NCBI RefSeq assembly: GCF_018812025.1
Contig: NC_063044.1
Location: 75,177,741 to 75,241,740, forward strand
DNA length: 64,000 nt
Source: Megalobrama amblycephala
Taxonomy: Eukaryota > Chordata > Actinopteri > Cypriniformes > Xenocyprididae
Direction of reading: 5' to 3'
The position numbers were made by a program, and so were the translations under genes. The notes beneath the pieces are model-generated. The model made no database searches, was not told the origin of the DNA, and was given only the letters and a program-made list of their open reading frames with translations. Below, piece by piece: positions 18,740 through 32,500 of the stretch (position 1 is the stretch's first letter; every line of letters begins with the position of its first letter).

Positions 18740-19960
18740 GTATGTCATAATTAGTAGGATATAAGTCATAATTGTGTTCTCAAGATTACTTAAAGACAAA
18801 AACATTAAGCTAAAACTCTAGATGTTAATTAGTCTACCTCATGTTTTTGTGACTTTTAAGCATGAATTTCCTAATTTCAAGTTTGATTTAGACATGAAAA
18901 GTCTTACGAATGAATACAATATTAAAATACGGACATTTTTATAGTCATCTAAAGTCATAATTGTGTTCTCAAGCTCATTTAAAGTCAAAACAAACATTAA
19001 AGTAAGCTAAAACTCTAGATTTTAAAGCCTGCGCACATGAGGAAACCTCATTTTATAACTTTTAAGTGTGATTTTCCTCATTTCAAGTTTGATTTAGACA
19101 TGAAAAGTCTTACGAATGAATACAATATTAAAATACGGATATTTTTATAGTCATCTAAAGTCATAATTGTGTTCTCAAGATCGTTTAAAGTCAAAACAAA
19201 CATTAAAGTAAGCTAAAACTCTAGATTTTAATTAGCCTATTTCATGTTTTTGTGACTTTTAAGCATGAATTTCCTCATTTCAAGTTTGATTTAGACATGA
19301 AAAGTCTTACGAATGAATACAATATTAAAATACGGATATTTTTATAGTCATCTAAAGTCATAATTGTGTTCTCAAGATCGTTTAAAGTCAAAACAAACAT
19401 TAAAGTAAGCTAAAACTCTAGATTTTAATTAGCCTATTTCATGTTTTTGTGACTTTTAAGCATGAATTTCCTCATTTCAAGTTTGATTTAGACATGAAAA
19501 GTCTTACGAATGAATACAATATTAAAATACGGATATTTTTATAGTCATCTAAAGTCATAATTGTGTTCTCAAGATCGTTTAAAGTCAAAACAAACATTAA
19601 AGTAAGCTAAAACTCTAGATTTTAATTAGCCTATTTCATGTTTTTGTGACTTTTAAGCATGAATTTCCTCATTTCAAGTTTGATTTAGACATGAAAAGTC
19701 TTACGAATGAATACAATATTAAAATACGGACATTTTTATAGTCAGTTAAAGTCATAATTGTGTTCTCAAGATCATTTAAAGTCAAAACAAACATTAAAGT
19801 AAGCTAAAACTCTAGATTTTAAAGCCTGCACACATGAGGAAACCTCATTTTATAACTTTTAAGTGTGATTTTCCTCATTTCAAGTTTGATTTAAACACAG
19901 AAAAGTCTTACTAATTAATACAATATTAAAATACGGACATTTTTATAGTCAGCATACTTT
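18740..19960. repeat. 197-bp tandem repeat between NDUFA6 and TRIOBP
   Basis: About six copies. The marker 'tgtgttctcaagat' recurs near 18773, 18965, 19168, 19366, 19563 and 19757. The central copies are nearly identical at 197-base spacing, and the outer copies are more diverged and carry small indels. Two copies share a variant reading 'cctgc[ga]cacatgaggaaacctc'. No open frame is present. Confidence 0.92.
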
Positions 19961-20127
19961 TTTCTTTTTGTTTTGTGGTAGAAATTAGTAAAAAATATTT
20001 TTTTAAAATCCTGATTCTTAATAGGAAAACTCACCTTTGAATATTGTTGTGGATAATATTATTTGTGAATGAAAGTGATAAGAGTGAAATGACAAACACT
20101 CAGAGTCCATGAACCAAATAACCCATA

Positions 20128-20133
20128 TTTATT
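20128..20133 (-). terminator. Candidate poly(A) signal of TRIOBP
   Basis: TTTATT on the + strand is AATAAA on the - strand. It lies about 450 bases downstream of the TRIOBP stop at 20579-20581, with no other exon between. It is therefore the likely end of the 3' UTR. Confidence 0.55.
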
Positions 20134-20578
20134 AGCTATAGCTCGATATGTGTACATATGCGTAAAACTCTAAATTTAAATACGACAACATAAAGACAAA
20201 CATCTTTTAAAAAACATTGGCTCATTCAAGCAAAGCTGTTTGTTTTTGTGGCACAAAGACATGGAAGCTGGTCTCCGCCCCTGAACAACACACTTTCTCT
20301 CTCGCAGTCATAATTAGACACAAACTCAGATATAACTGCGAGAGAAGGAGTCAGAGCTACGAGTTTAATTATCCCGCGGTGGAAACGAGCCTCCACAGAC
20401 ACACACACACATGATACTAGATTGGCAGATGTCTATCAGATATAACAGTTTGTCGATTGTTCGTGTGTGTGTTCAGCTCCTCCGCACCAGCGACAGCGAG
20501 GCGTTCCAGTTTGGTCCCGTAAACACACATGAGAAAGTGCAGAAGCGCGGGTGGGTTCCAGTGTCACGTGACCGCGCG

Positions 20579-22935
20579 TCAGTGGCGCAGGCTGTTGTCG
20601 TGCTCGTGCAGCGCGCTCAGGGCCAGTCTCAGGTGCTCTCGCAGCGCCTCGGCCTCGCGCTCGCTGCGGCTCTTCATGGCGCTCAGCTCCTCACACACCT
20701 CGCGGTAGCGCTCGCACACGCTGCTCTTCTCCTGACACACACACACACACACACACACACGTTACAAGGCAGCCCTGCCTCCCACAGCACAAATATGACA
20801 AACACTCAAAAGATGCAAAAAGATTAAAGGCAGCAGCTGAGTCTTGATCAGAATGTGTGTTCTCTTGATACGGAGCATTTCTCTTATGGTGATTCTGAAA
20901 AAAAGCGCTGAAAAAAAAAGTTTCTGCTGTTGCTATAGTAACGAACGCAACTTTACCGCGCATCACATTATAAGATAAACCGCGCGCTCTTATTTCAGTG
21001 TCGTTAGTGTTGTAGTTACTTAAGCACATTCAGTTAAGTTAAAGTTAAAGTTAAATTGTATTCATCATTCATTGAACTGTGCGTATGAGACACTCACATT
21101 ATGCGTTTGTTTGCTCCGTCCATGCATTAAATGCGCATCCTTGAATAAGCGGGTTCTACTTCCGCTGCTCAGGTAATGTCAATGTTATGACCCATTTCTG
21201 TAAGACTTGAGTATTTTACCTTATAGAAAATAACGGCGGCATTTCCACACAATGAAAGTGCTTTATTTCAACAGTAGTGCCAACGCAATATCAATGCTTA
21301 TATATATATATAAGAATATATATAAAAACAGAGGGGGGATGTTTTGAAATGTTTTTTGTTTTTTTTTGAAAATTTGTTAAACACACAGTGGAGCTATATA
21401 CTATTTTTGACAGCTGTTACAGAAACATTTTTACAAAAAATCTTCTGATTTAACCTTGAGATTTGAAGTATTAGATAGCTTAGATATTTGCACCACTACA
21501 ATGACATTAATAACTAGAATGTACATTTCCTGAAGAAAATGTGAATGGTGCTTGCAGTGGCAAAACTCGCCCCTCGGTTGCTAGGTGGTTGCTAAGGTAC
21601 TTGGGGTGGTTGCTAAGGTGTTGCTAGGGTGCTGTGTGTGGTTGCTAGGCGGTTGCTAAGGTGTTGCTAGGTGGTTGCTAGGGTGTTCTGTGTGGTTGCT
21701 AGGCGGTTGGTAAGGTACTTGGGGTAGTTGTTAAGGTGTTGCTAGGCAGTTGCTAGGGTGTTCTGGGTGGTTGCTAGGCGGTTGCTATGGTAACCTGGGT
21801 GGTTGCTAGGGTGTTGCTAGGCAGTTGCTAAGGTACTTGGAGTGTTTGCTAAGGTGTTGCTAGGTGGTTGCTATGGTAACCTGGGTGGTTGCTAGGGTGT
21901 TGCTAGGCAGTTGCTAGGGTGTTCTGGCCGGTTGCTATGCGATTGCTAGGGTGTTCTGGGTGGTTGCTAGGCAGTTGCTATGGTAACCTGGGAGGTTGCT
22001 AGGCGGTTGCTATGGTACTTGGGGTTGTTGCTAAGGTGTTGCTAGGCGGTAGCTTAGATATTTGCACCACTACAATGACACTAATAATTCTTAATTTCTG
22101 ATAGAAATGCAAAATCAATCGGTAGTTATTAATAGAATAACGAGACACAAACCTTTACATTCAATCGCGTTTGGTCCCATTTATTTGTGATCACAGTGCA
22201 TACACATACAAACTTTTAGTCCAAAAGTGCGCACATTTGTAGAAATACACGTTTACCTCAGATTTCATTAGATAGAACATAAGCAGGGCCGTACGCAGGG
22301 TTTCATATTTGCCGAGGTCAGAAAATGTAGTTTGTTAGGGGGGTACGGGGGCATGCTCCACCGATAAAATGTAGATTTCCCTGGTGTACATATGTGCGTT
22401 TTTAAGACGTTTCAAGGCCAACAATAGCTTTAAAACCATGTCAACAAACACATGCATGCACAGTTTTGAGGCAGCTTTAATCGCATGTGTGGTAATTTCA
22501 TGACTTAATTTACAACAGAATAACGACGGTCATTGCTCGCAGTTTCTTTTGCGCTTTATTTAAGCTATAATAGAGTAATTAAATGCAGCGCGCCGGCGCA
22601 TTTGCGCATGCAATTCTTGAGAGCGCGCCACGAGCACAGCTAACGGCTGATTGAACAGTCGTGTTCATTTTTCTGAGTTTTAAGCCCTATTCGGACGGGA
22701 TTAGTTTTACATGGGGAGGTGGAGTAAAGTAATTTTACCTCAGGACGTCTGTAATATTAATTGGCCAATTCGCACGGGGCAACACATCTCACTTTCTCAC
22801 ACACACACACGCACACAAACAAAACATCATTTATTATGTTTATTAATCCATTTCCCCCAGGACCGCTGCACAATGTGGGTGATCTCAGGTTTGACTATCC
22901 TTGTGGAGACCATTGGGTCAGTGCAATATAAACCT

Positions 22936-22971
<36 letters not shown>

Positions 22972-23076
22972 TTAGGTGTGTTACCGTGGTGAGGAAGTGC
23001 ATCTGGTTGCGGAGGCTGTTGAGCTCTTGGTGAAGATACTGCAGTTCGTTCTCTCGCACCCGCAGCAGCACCTGTG

Positions 23077-23109
<33 letters not shown>

Positions 23110-26100
23110 GTCATGCATCTTGAAAAACAACTTTGCTGATTTGCAAAAAAAGGCTTAATACCTAATAACACATTTGATGATGGTTCAAATTGGTTAGATT
23201 TCAGTCGTGACTCATGAAACGACATGACTGATGATGAAACCCTGTCCTGCCTGAGCCTGCCATTGAGCAACACACATCATGACTGGCTGGATTAACTCTG
23301 ATTGGCTGGAGACTGCTCAAACACTCATTTGTAAATCGGTAGCTGGTAAGAAAGGCTCAAAAATTACACAACAAACCATTACACTTCTCTAAAGACAAAC
23401 CATCATGTGACAAAACAATAATCACATTGTGTGAAATATACCTGTGTGTGTTTGAATCAGAACAGACAGATCAAACGCCTCACCTGCATCTCACACCATG
23501 ACCTGTCACCTCCGTCAGTCCCTGTGTCTGACCCTTGACCTGTGACCAGAGAGCGAATGACCTTCACCTCCTCGGACAGACGGGCCTGTAAGTCCTGCAG
23601 ACACAGACGTGTGTTTACATCATGCTCCACACGTGTTAATGTGACCGAACTGAGGCGAGTCTGAGCGGTCACCTGGTTGTCTCTCTTCAGCTGCTCCACC
23701 TGCCGGTCCTTCTGGCTCATCTGTCGCTCCGTGTGTTCGTGGTGCTGCTGCGCTCGCTTCAGCTCCAGACACTTCTGGGAGAACCGCTCCGACAGAGCCT
23801 GGAGCTCCCGCCGCAGAGACGCCACCTCTGCCCTGCACACACACACACACACACACAGAATGAGTGTGTATCCGTTTCTGCCACAGTCACTGTTCAGTGT
23901 GTGTGTACTCACTGTTGCTGTTTGTTAAGCGTGTGTGTGTCCATCCCATGTGTCTCTTTGAGTTGTGCGGTTTTCTCCAGCTCCTCTCTGTGCGCTTTCT
24001 GTAACGCCTCCATCACTGCCGACACAAACACACACACGTCAAGCTTGCGCTCTCTACAGTCACATGACTGGACAACGGCCAATGGGAGTACCTCGTGCAG
24101 TGGCGTCCGTCTCCTCCCTCAGCAGCGCGTCTCTCTCCCTCTCCAGCGCGCCGATCTGCTGCGCGTGCCTCTGCTCCAGCTGCTCCAGCGCCTCCTTGTG
24201 GACGCGCTCCATCTGCTGCAGACTCTCCCCGCAGCGAGACTCCGCCCCGCAGCACGCCCTCCGCTCTGACCCCGCCCACCCCTCCCGCCCCGCCCTCAGC
24301 TCCGCCAGCTGCTGCCTCAGAGACGCCACCTACAGGACAGAGGCACGAGACAGAGGTAAAGCCTTCTGCAGGAAGTGCAAGTGTACTGACAGGAAGTGAG
24401 AAAACACGCTCATGCACACACAAACACACAGAGATCAGAACGAATGAGCTCCGTAGCTACTTTATAAAGCTCATTTGTTCAGGAGATCGCTAAGTTAACC
24501 CTTGTAACGCATAAAAACAACGTCAGCGTTCAAATAAAACGGATTTCAATCCTGATTTAATTAACCCTCAATTTAATTAACTTCCCTTGACCTTGTAATG
24601 GCTCAAAAACAGCTTTTCTTTTTCCCCAAAAATGAGCCGAACGCGTTATACGAGGGTAGACGTGCTGATATTCGCTAATACAATATATCACGATATTGTT
24701 ACCATGGGCACCTCAAAATACCGTGAATAATTATTTGAAATGCACAACACCGCTGTATGTGGCGTCAAAGAGGCACGCGCACTACGTAAACAAACCCAAC
24801 GGCGGAACCAGAACATGTGAAGGAGACGCGCTGAAAGAAATGCAGAAATACAGCGGTTACCCCGGAAACCCCATAAACAAAGCAGCTGCGCTACTACAGC
24901 GTTTAAAATGCTTCAAACAGCCATTGAATATTTTTTGTCTTCCCAATATTATTAAATAATTCATACCTAAAGACTTAATAGACGATTTATTTTCAATTTT
25001 TTTTTCTTCAAATTTTTTATATTTTAATATGGACTACAACATGATTGAAAATGTTTTGATTATTTATTGTTCAGTAACACTTGATGACCTAAGGCTTCAT
25101 TACTTAACATGTCAATTCATTATTACCAAACTGACAGTGAAAAATACTTTTATTATAGCATTTATTAGCATTTAAAACAGCATTTATTGATCTTAGTTAA
25201 TGTTAATCAAATCAAAAGTTGTAATTATCATTTAATGGACCCAAAACTAACAATGATCAGTTGCATTTTTTAACTAATATTAACAAAAAATAATACCTTC
25301 TGTAACAAATGTAGCAATTGCTCATTCTTAATCTTAATTAATGCATTAACTAACGTTAAATAATTTGACCTTATATAGCATTTCCTGTTGTTCTCTTTTG
25401 CACTTCTGTTTGAAACATAATTTATTTTTTATTGTACTATGTTATTGTATTTAAACATTCAGAGTTATTTTTGTTATTACAAAAAGAGTTCTTAAACCTT
25501 AATACTATGACAACACCATTTTTTGCAACTTATTTCAGTATCATGACGATACCGTATACCGTGATAAAAGCTTCAGCAATTATCGCAACATGAAAATTTG
25601 ATACCGTCACATGCCTATACGAGGGTTAACGAGTCTCTCATTAAAAAAAAAAAACAGATTTCAATCCCAACTGAAATCGATGGAATTTAATTAACTTCCT
25701 TTGACCTTGTAATGGCTCAAAAATGACATTCGGTAATACGATATATCACGATAATGAATATGCACGATATTGTTACCGTGGGCACCTCAAAATACAATGA
25801 ATAATTATTTATTATGAACTATTCTAATTTTTATATTACATTTTAAGAATACTTTAACTATCAACCGTATAAAATGCACAACACCGCTGTATGTGGCGTC
25901 AAAGAGGCACGCGCACTACGTAAACAAACCCAACGGAGGAACAAGAACGTGTGAAGATGCGCTGAAAGAAATGCAGAAATACAGCGGTTACCCCGGAAAC
26001 CCAATAAACAAAGCAGCTGCGCTACTACAGTGTTTAAAATGCTTCAAACAGCCATTGAATATTATTTGTCTTCCCAATATTGTTCAATAATTCATACCTA

Positions 26101-28766
26101 AAGACTTAATAGACTATTTATTTACATTTTTCAAATTTTTTATTCAAATTTTTTATATTTTAATGTGGACTTCAACATGATTGAAAATGTTTTGATTATT
26201 TGTTATTGTTGTACCTAAGGCTTCATTATTTAACATGTTAATTCATTATTACCAAACTGACAATGAAAAATACGTTTATTATAGCATTTAAAATAGCATT
26301 TATTAATCTTAGTTAATGTTAATTTCTAGTTAATGTTTTTTAACATCAAATCAAAAGTTGTAATGATTATTTAATTGACCGAAAACTAACAATGATCAGT
26401 TGCATTTTTTAACTAATATTAACAAAAAATAACAAATGTAGCTATTGCTCATTCTTAATCTTAGTTAATGAATTAACTAACGTTAAATAGAGAGACCTTA
26501 TATAGTGTTTCCTGTTGTTCTCTTTTGCACTTTAATCTAAATATTTTAATTGTATTGCGGTATTTTATTTAAACGTTCAGAGTTATTTTTGTTATTACAA
26601 AAAGAGTTTTTAAACCTGTTTAACTATTTTTTCCAACTTATTTCAGTATCGTGATAATACCGTATACCGTGATAAAAGCTTCAGCAATTAATCGCAACAT
26701 GAAAATTTGATACCGTCACATGCCTATACGAGGGTTAACGAGTCTCTCGTTAAAAAAAAAAAAAACACAATTACAATCCCAACTGAAATCAATGGAATTT
26801 AATTAACTTCCTTTGACCTCGTAATGGCTCAAAAACAGCTTACATTTGATATTTGTAAAACTTTACCGAGCCGAACGCGTTAACGAGTCTCTCTGTGTTC
26901 TATTCAGTTCTCATAAAGTCATTCATGAGAGCAGATAGACTTTCTTCACGCACTACCTCCCTCTCCAGAGCCTGATTGGCTGACGGGCCCGACCGCGAGC
27001 CCATCGGTGGGAGTGACCTCATCTCTTTGAGTGGCAGCCGCTCAAACTCCGCCCACTTCTTCTCGATCTCCTCCTCTATCCGCTTCTGTTCCGACAGCTG
27101 GCCCGGCCCCTTCCGCGAAAGCACCGCCTCCCACTGGTTGTGGGCGTTGTCGCGCCGCCGCTCCTCCTGCCATTGGCTGTGCTCTCTCACCTGCCCCTCC
27201 CCGGACTCTCTCTGATTGGCGGAGAGGGGAGTAGAAGGCGTGGCTACGGGTGACAGCTCGACGTAGTCGAATTTGCTGTGGGCGGGGTTTGCGGTGGTGG
27301 AGGAGGCCTCTGATTGGCTGCGCAGCCGGAGGGACGATGATTGACGGGCGTTCTCCTTATCAATGCTGCTGTTGGGCAGCCTGCAGGAGGAAACACATCT
27401 TAATCTGCTGATCATTTCTCAACCTGACACGTGTGTGTGTGTGTGTGTGTGCTGCACTGACTGCGTGAGGTCCGGAGAGCTGCCGGGCCGAACATTCTTC
27501 CTCAAAATCTCGATCCAGTTCCTGCGTATGCCCGCCGTCATGGCCGAGAGCGTGAACATGGCGTCTCTCGTCTGCAGGAAGAGAGAGAGAGATCAGATGA
27601 GGAGGAATGCAGCAGGTCCGGACAGGATGGCACACGCCGCCTCGACTGACCTGTATCTGGAAGCCGTAGTTCTTCTCCACGTCGAACTCCGACACCTTCA
27701 CACACGACTTCAGGTCGATCTCTCCATCCACCTCGTCCCTCTGAGCAAACAGAGCCGGCTCTAAATCTACTGTTCTCACTGTGTTTGTGAACTCGTGTGT
27801 CATGTGATTCTCACCTCCTCCGCCGCAGAGTCTCTGTAGTACTTCAGGCCAGCGTCTGTCAGCACAAACCAGTGTTTCCTCCACTGAACACACACACACA
27901 CACACACACACGTGGTCAGTCGTGATGACACACAGTTCAACATCATCATGACAGACAGACAGACGCGTCTCACCTCTCCACTCTCGTCCAGTTTTGACAT
28001 CCATCCCTTCTTAAAGTTCAGCAGGTCAGGCTACAGACAGACAGACAGGGTTATCAGAGCAGATTAATGTGTCAGTGTCACCAGCTGTGTGTGTCAGGAA
28101 CACAACCGCACAGGAAACAACACACACTGATGGCGAAACAATTACAAACAGCCTGATGCAACTGCAATACAATAATAGCAGACAGTCACTGGTGTATGTT
28201 TAGTTTATGAACACATTCAGAATGAGTCAATTTAGCAGTTGAGCTTCAATAAAGAGTCTATGAATCAATATCGAATGATTCATCTCGATGATTCAGTGCC
28301 TTCGAGGGCGATGCAGAAAACACGGACGGAATCACGGAATTCAGTCATAATTATGGAATTGAACGCGGAATTTCACGGAATTTGACAAATTTTGGATGAA
28401 ACTGTGACAGAAATATAACACTATTGTACAGCTGAATGTACCTTTCAAAAGTAATAATAATAGTAATATAATAATAAACTTAATTTTAACAGTAAATCTC
28501 TGTTGTGCGGCATTTTGTTTGTAAAAAAAAAAAGATTTATTTTGTTTGATTACGTTTTAAAAGATTAAATAAATTGTTATGCCTTTATTTGATTACCAAC
28601 ATTTTTGATAATAAATTTGTGTTTGTAAATAATAAAAATTAAAGCATGAATTTCTTAAAAAATAAAACATTTTATAATTTTATTGTAAAATTAAATTATT
28701 AAGTTGTTATAAAATATAAACAGTAAACAAGGAATTTGGGAAAAATAAAATAGAATTTGAGAAAAA

Positions 28767-28802
<36 letters not shown>

Positions 28803-29468
28803 GCATTTCATTTAAAAAAAAAATGTAATACATTTTTGTTTTATTGTGTAAGTTACATAACTTCAATTAAATAAGACGTCATATTTAACCAATAAATCAG
28901 ATTTCAGAAAATCAGAAAAAAACAAATAAAACGCAATTTGGGAAAAAATAAAACATTTCATAAGGCCCTATTATTGCAAAACAATTTAATTAATTATTAA
29001 GTTGTTAAAGTTTTAGCCTATGAATTCCATTTATTAGACATGTTTCTTGATTATTAAAAATTTAAACAGAACTTGGAATTTGGGGAAAAAAATATAATAG
29101 CGTTTGAGAAAAAAAATACATACGCATTTCATTTTTTAAAAAAAGAATAAACTGTTATGAAAAGAATTGTTTACTTTTATTTGATTACATTTTAAAAGAT
29201 TTATTTAATTATTTAATGTTTGTAAATCATAAATACAGAAAAATTAAAACAATACAGAATTTCTGAAAAAATAAAACATTTCATAGGGCCCTTTTATTGT
29301 AAAACAATTTAATAAATTATTAAGTTGTTAAAGTTTTATAAATTCAATTCATCTGACATGCTTTTTGATTATTAAAAATTTAAAACATTAAAATGGAATC
29401 CAAACAAAATATAAACGGTAAACAAAGAATTTGGGGGAAAATTCAACGGAATTTGAGAAAAAAAAAAT

Positions 29469-29548
<80 letters not shown>

Positions 29549-32500
29549 TATGTTTTTAAAGTTTTATGAATTCAATTCATTAGACATGCTTCTTGATTAT
29601 TAAAAATTTAAACAGTACAAGGAATTTGGGGGAAAAAATACATATTTCATTTTTTTTTTTTTACATTTTGAATAAATTGTTATAAAAAGAATTTACTTTT
29701 CATTTGATTACATTTTAAAAGATTAAATAAATCATGCCTTCATTTGATTACCAATATTTTTGATAATAAATTTGTGTGTTGTAAATCATAAATCAAGAAA
29801 AATTAAAACAATACAGAATTTCTGAAAAAAATTTAAAAATGTCATAGTGCCCTATTATTGTAAAATAAGTGGTTAAAGTTCAATTCATTATGTGTTTTTA
29901 TTAACAATTTAAATGAAACATGAGGAATTTGGGAAAAATATATATACGCATTTCAGTTTTTAAAAAAATTTAATAAATTGTTCCTGTAGAACTGTAGAAA
30001 TTGATAATTTCAATGAATTAAGATGTACTTTTTGATTACTAACATGTTCATCCATTAATCAGAGTTCAGAAAATGGGAAAAAGAAATGGGATTTGGTAGA
30101 GCTCAACACACTCCTGAAATATTCCAGGTGTTACACAATGATCATGATCACATGTCCTACAAAGCAAACACACACACAGTGATGGTGTGTGAACTAAACT
30201 CTGATGAACGCACTCATAATATCAGAGTTTATCAGAGTTTGTGTGTGTTTGTACATGAACAACAAACCATCAGCGGTGCGCGTGCGCTGTGTGCGCGGGT
30301 GTGTCGCGCGCGCACAAACACACACATACAAAAAAACAAGTTGTGTTTGTTCACGTACCACACACACACACACACACACTGCGTGCAAACACAACACACA
30401 CACACACACAGCACACGAACTGAAGTATGAATGAACACAGAACTGAAGCAGCGTCGCGTTTACACGGTTATTAAAGTGAATTAAAGTGAAACTGACCGTC
30501 ATGATGTTCGAGTCCAGCCGCAGCACAAACACAAACACACATTAAATCTGAGAGGCTTCACTCGAGCTGAAGGTCGTCATGTTTAATCACACTTTCAGTC
30601 ATTTAATCGATAGATCGGGCGTAAGTTTGACGGAACTCGCGCGGCAGTGTGCGTTGCCGGGGCGGATCCCGATTAGAGTTCAGCGGAAGCGAACGGCCAA
30701 TCAGAACCGCCCAGCGAAGCATAGCAACCAATCAGAAGCGCGCGAGCAATAATCTCACAGTAAACCTGCTGTGTTTAACACATTACTAACTCAACACTCA
30801 AGAGCCTGCTCAACATTACTAAAGTTACATATAAGAGGGAAAATATCAATATTAATAGATGAAATCAAACAAACACATGTTAAAGTTGTTCCAAACCCGT
30901 ATGACACAAAGATCTCTAATCAATTCTGTGCAAAGATGCAATGAAAGTGAGGATCTGCCTTAACACGGGTGTTGAGTAAATGATGAGAAAGTGTGTGCTC
31001 GTGCCTGTTGCATTGGTTCTTCATCCGCCTGTTCCACGCTGCAGGAGAAATACACTGACGGTCTGTGTGTTTTCTGCAGAACAAACACATCTATGAATCT
31101 ATGAGATGGATCTCCAGTGTTTCTGCAGGCCGTCAGGAGCTGTTACTGTACCTGCTTCTGTCCTGATGATCGGGACGGGTGTATCTGCTCCACGGCCGGG
31201 CTGCTCGCTGTCTGTCAGAGACCAGCGTTAGTACATGAAATAACCACAGGTGAATGCTCTTGGACCTCTGCAGACGTGTGTAAACACTGAGTGTTTGGTT
31301 TTTGATGTCTTTGAGGATAAGATACTCTCAGATCTCCACCCGGCTCATGCGGGCTGGGTTTAACCATTCGAAAGTACGAGGGTCAGTGGTATATATCGTT
31401 TTCTCGTACACTGTGAGTGCAAAATCATCAGCAGGAGGCATATACATATTTCTTCTTACTAAATCACTTTTAAGCCTGTAACACCAAGAACGATAACAGC
31501 TGTGCCAATTATCTGATAACAATAAAGATAACTGTAATGAAAACAATAATACTAACTGTAATGATAACTAAAACGATAACTGTAATGAAAACAATGACAC
31601 TTACTGTAATGATAACAATAACACTAACTACAACAATACCTGTAATCATAACTATATTGACAATTGCAATGATAACAAAAACAATAACTGTAATGAAAAC
31701 AATAACACTTACTGTAACGATAACTATGATGATAAATATGAATACCTATAACGATAACTATAAAGACAACTAATGATAACTGTAATGATAACAAAATAAT
31801 AACTATAATGATAACTATAATCATGATAATACCGATAACCATAACAATAACTATAAAGATAACTAACGATAACTGTAATAACGATAACTGTAATGATAAC
31901 AATAACACTAACTAAAATACTGTCACTAATGTTAGCTATAATTATAACTATAACTATAAACATAACTAATGTTAACTGTAATAACTATAACAATAACTGT
32001 AATAATAGCAAAAACACTAACTATAACAATAACTGTAATGATGACAATAATGGTAATGATTATTATAAAGACAACTAATGATAACTGTAATGATAACAAA
32101 ATAATAACTATATTGATAACTATAATGATAATAACACCGATAACTATAACAATAACTATAAAGATAACTAACGATAACTGTAATAACGATAACTGTAATG
32201 ATAACAATAACACTAACTAAAATACTGTCACTAATGTTAGCTATAATTATAACTATAACTATAAACATAACTAATGTTAACTGTAATAACTATAACGATA
32301 ACTGTAATAATAGCAAAAACACTAACTATAACAATAACTGTAATGATGACAATAATGGTAATGATTACTATAAAGACAACTAATGATAACTGTAATGATA
32401 ACAAAATAATAACTATAATGATAATAACACCGATAACTATAACAATAACTATAAAGATAACTAACGATAACTGTAATAACGATAACTGTAATGATAACAA

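Noticed and set aside
24696..26090. Duplicated small protein [12 protein letters not shown]...
   Set aside because: Only the second copy has an in-frame start near this point, there is no domain, and it lies inside a duplicated intronic element. Treated as repeat.
30086..30538. Open frames around 30.1-30.5 kb (up to 114 codons)
   Set aside because: CA/TG-tract translations. The only supported coding bases here are the six of the Met-Thr exon.
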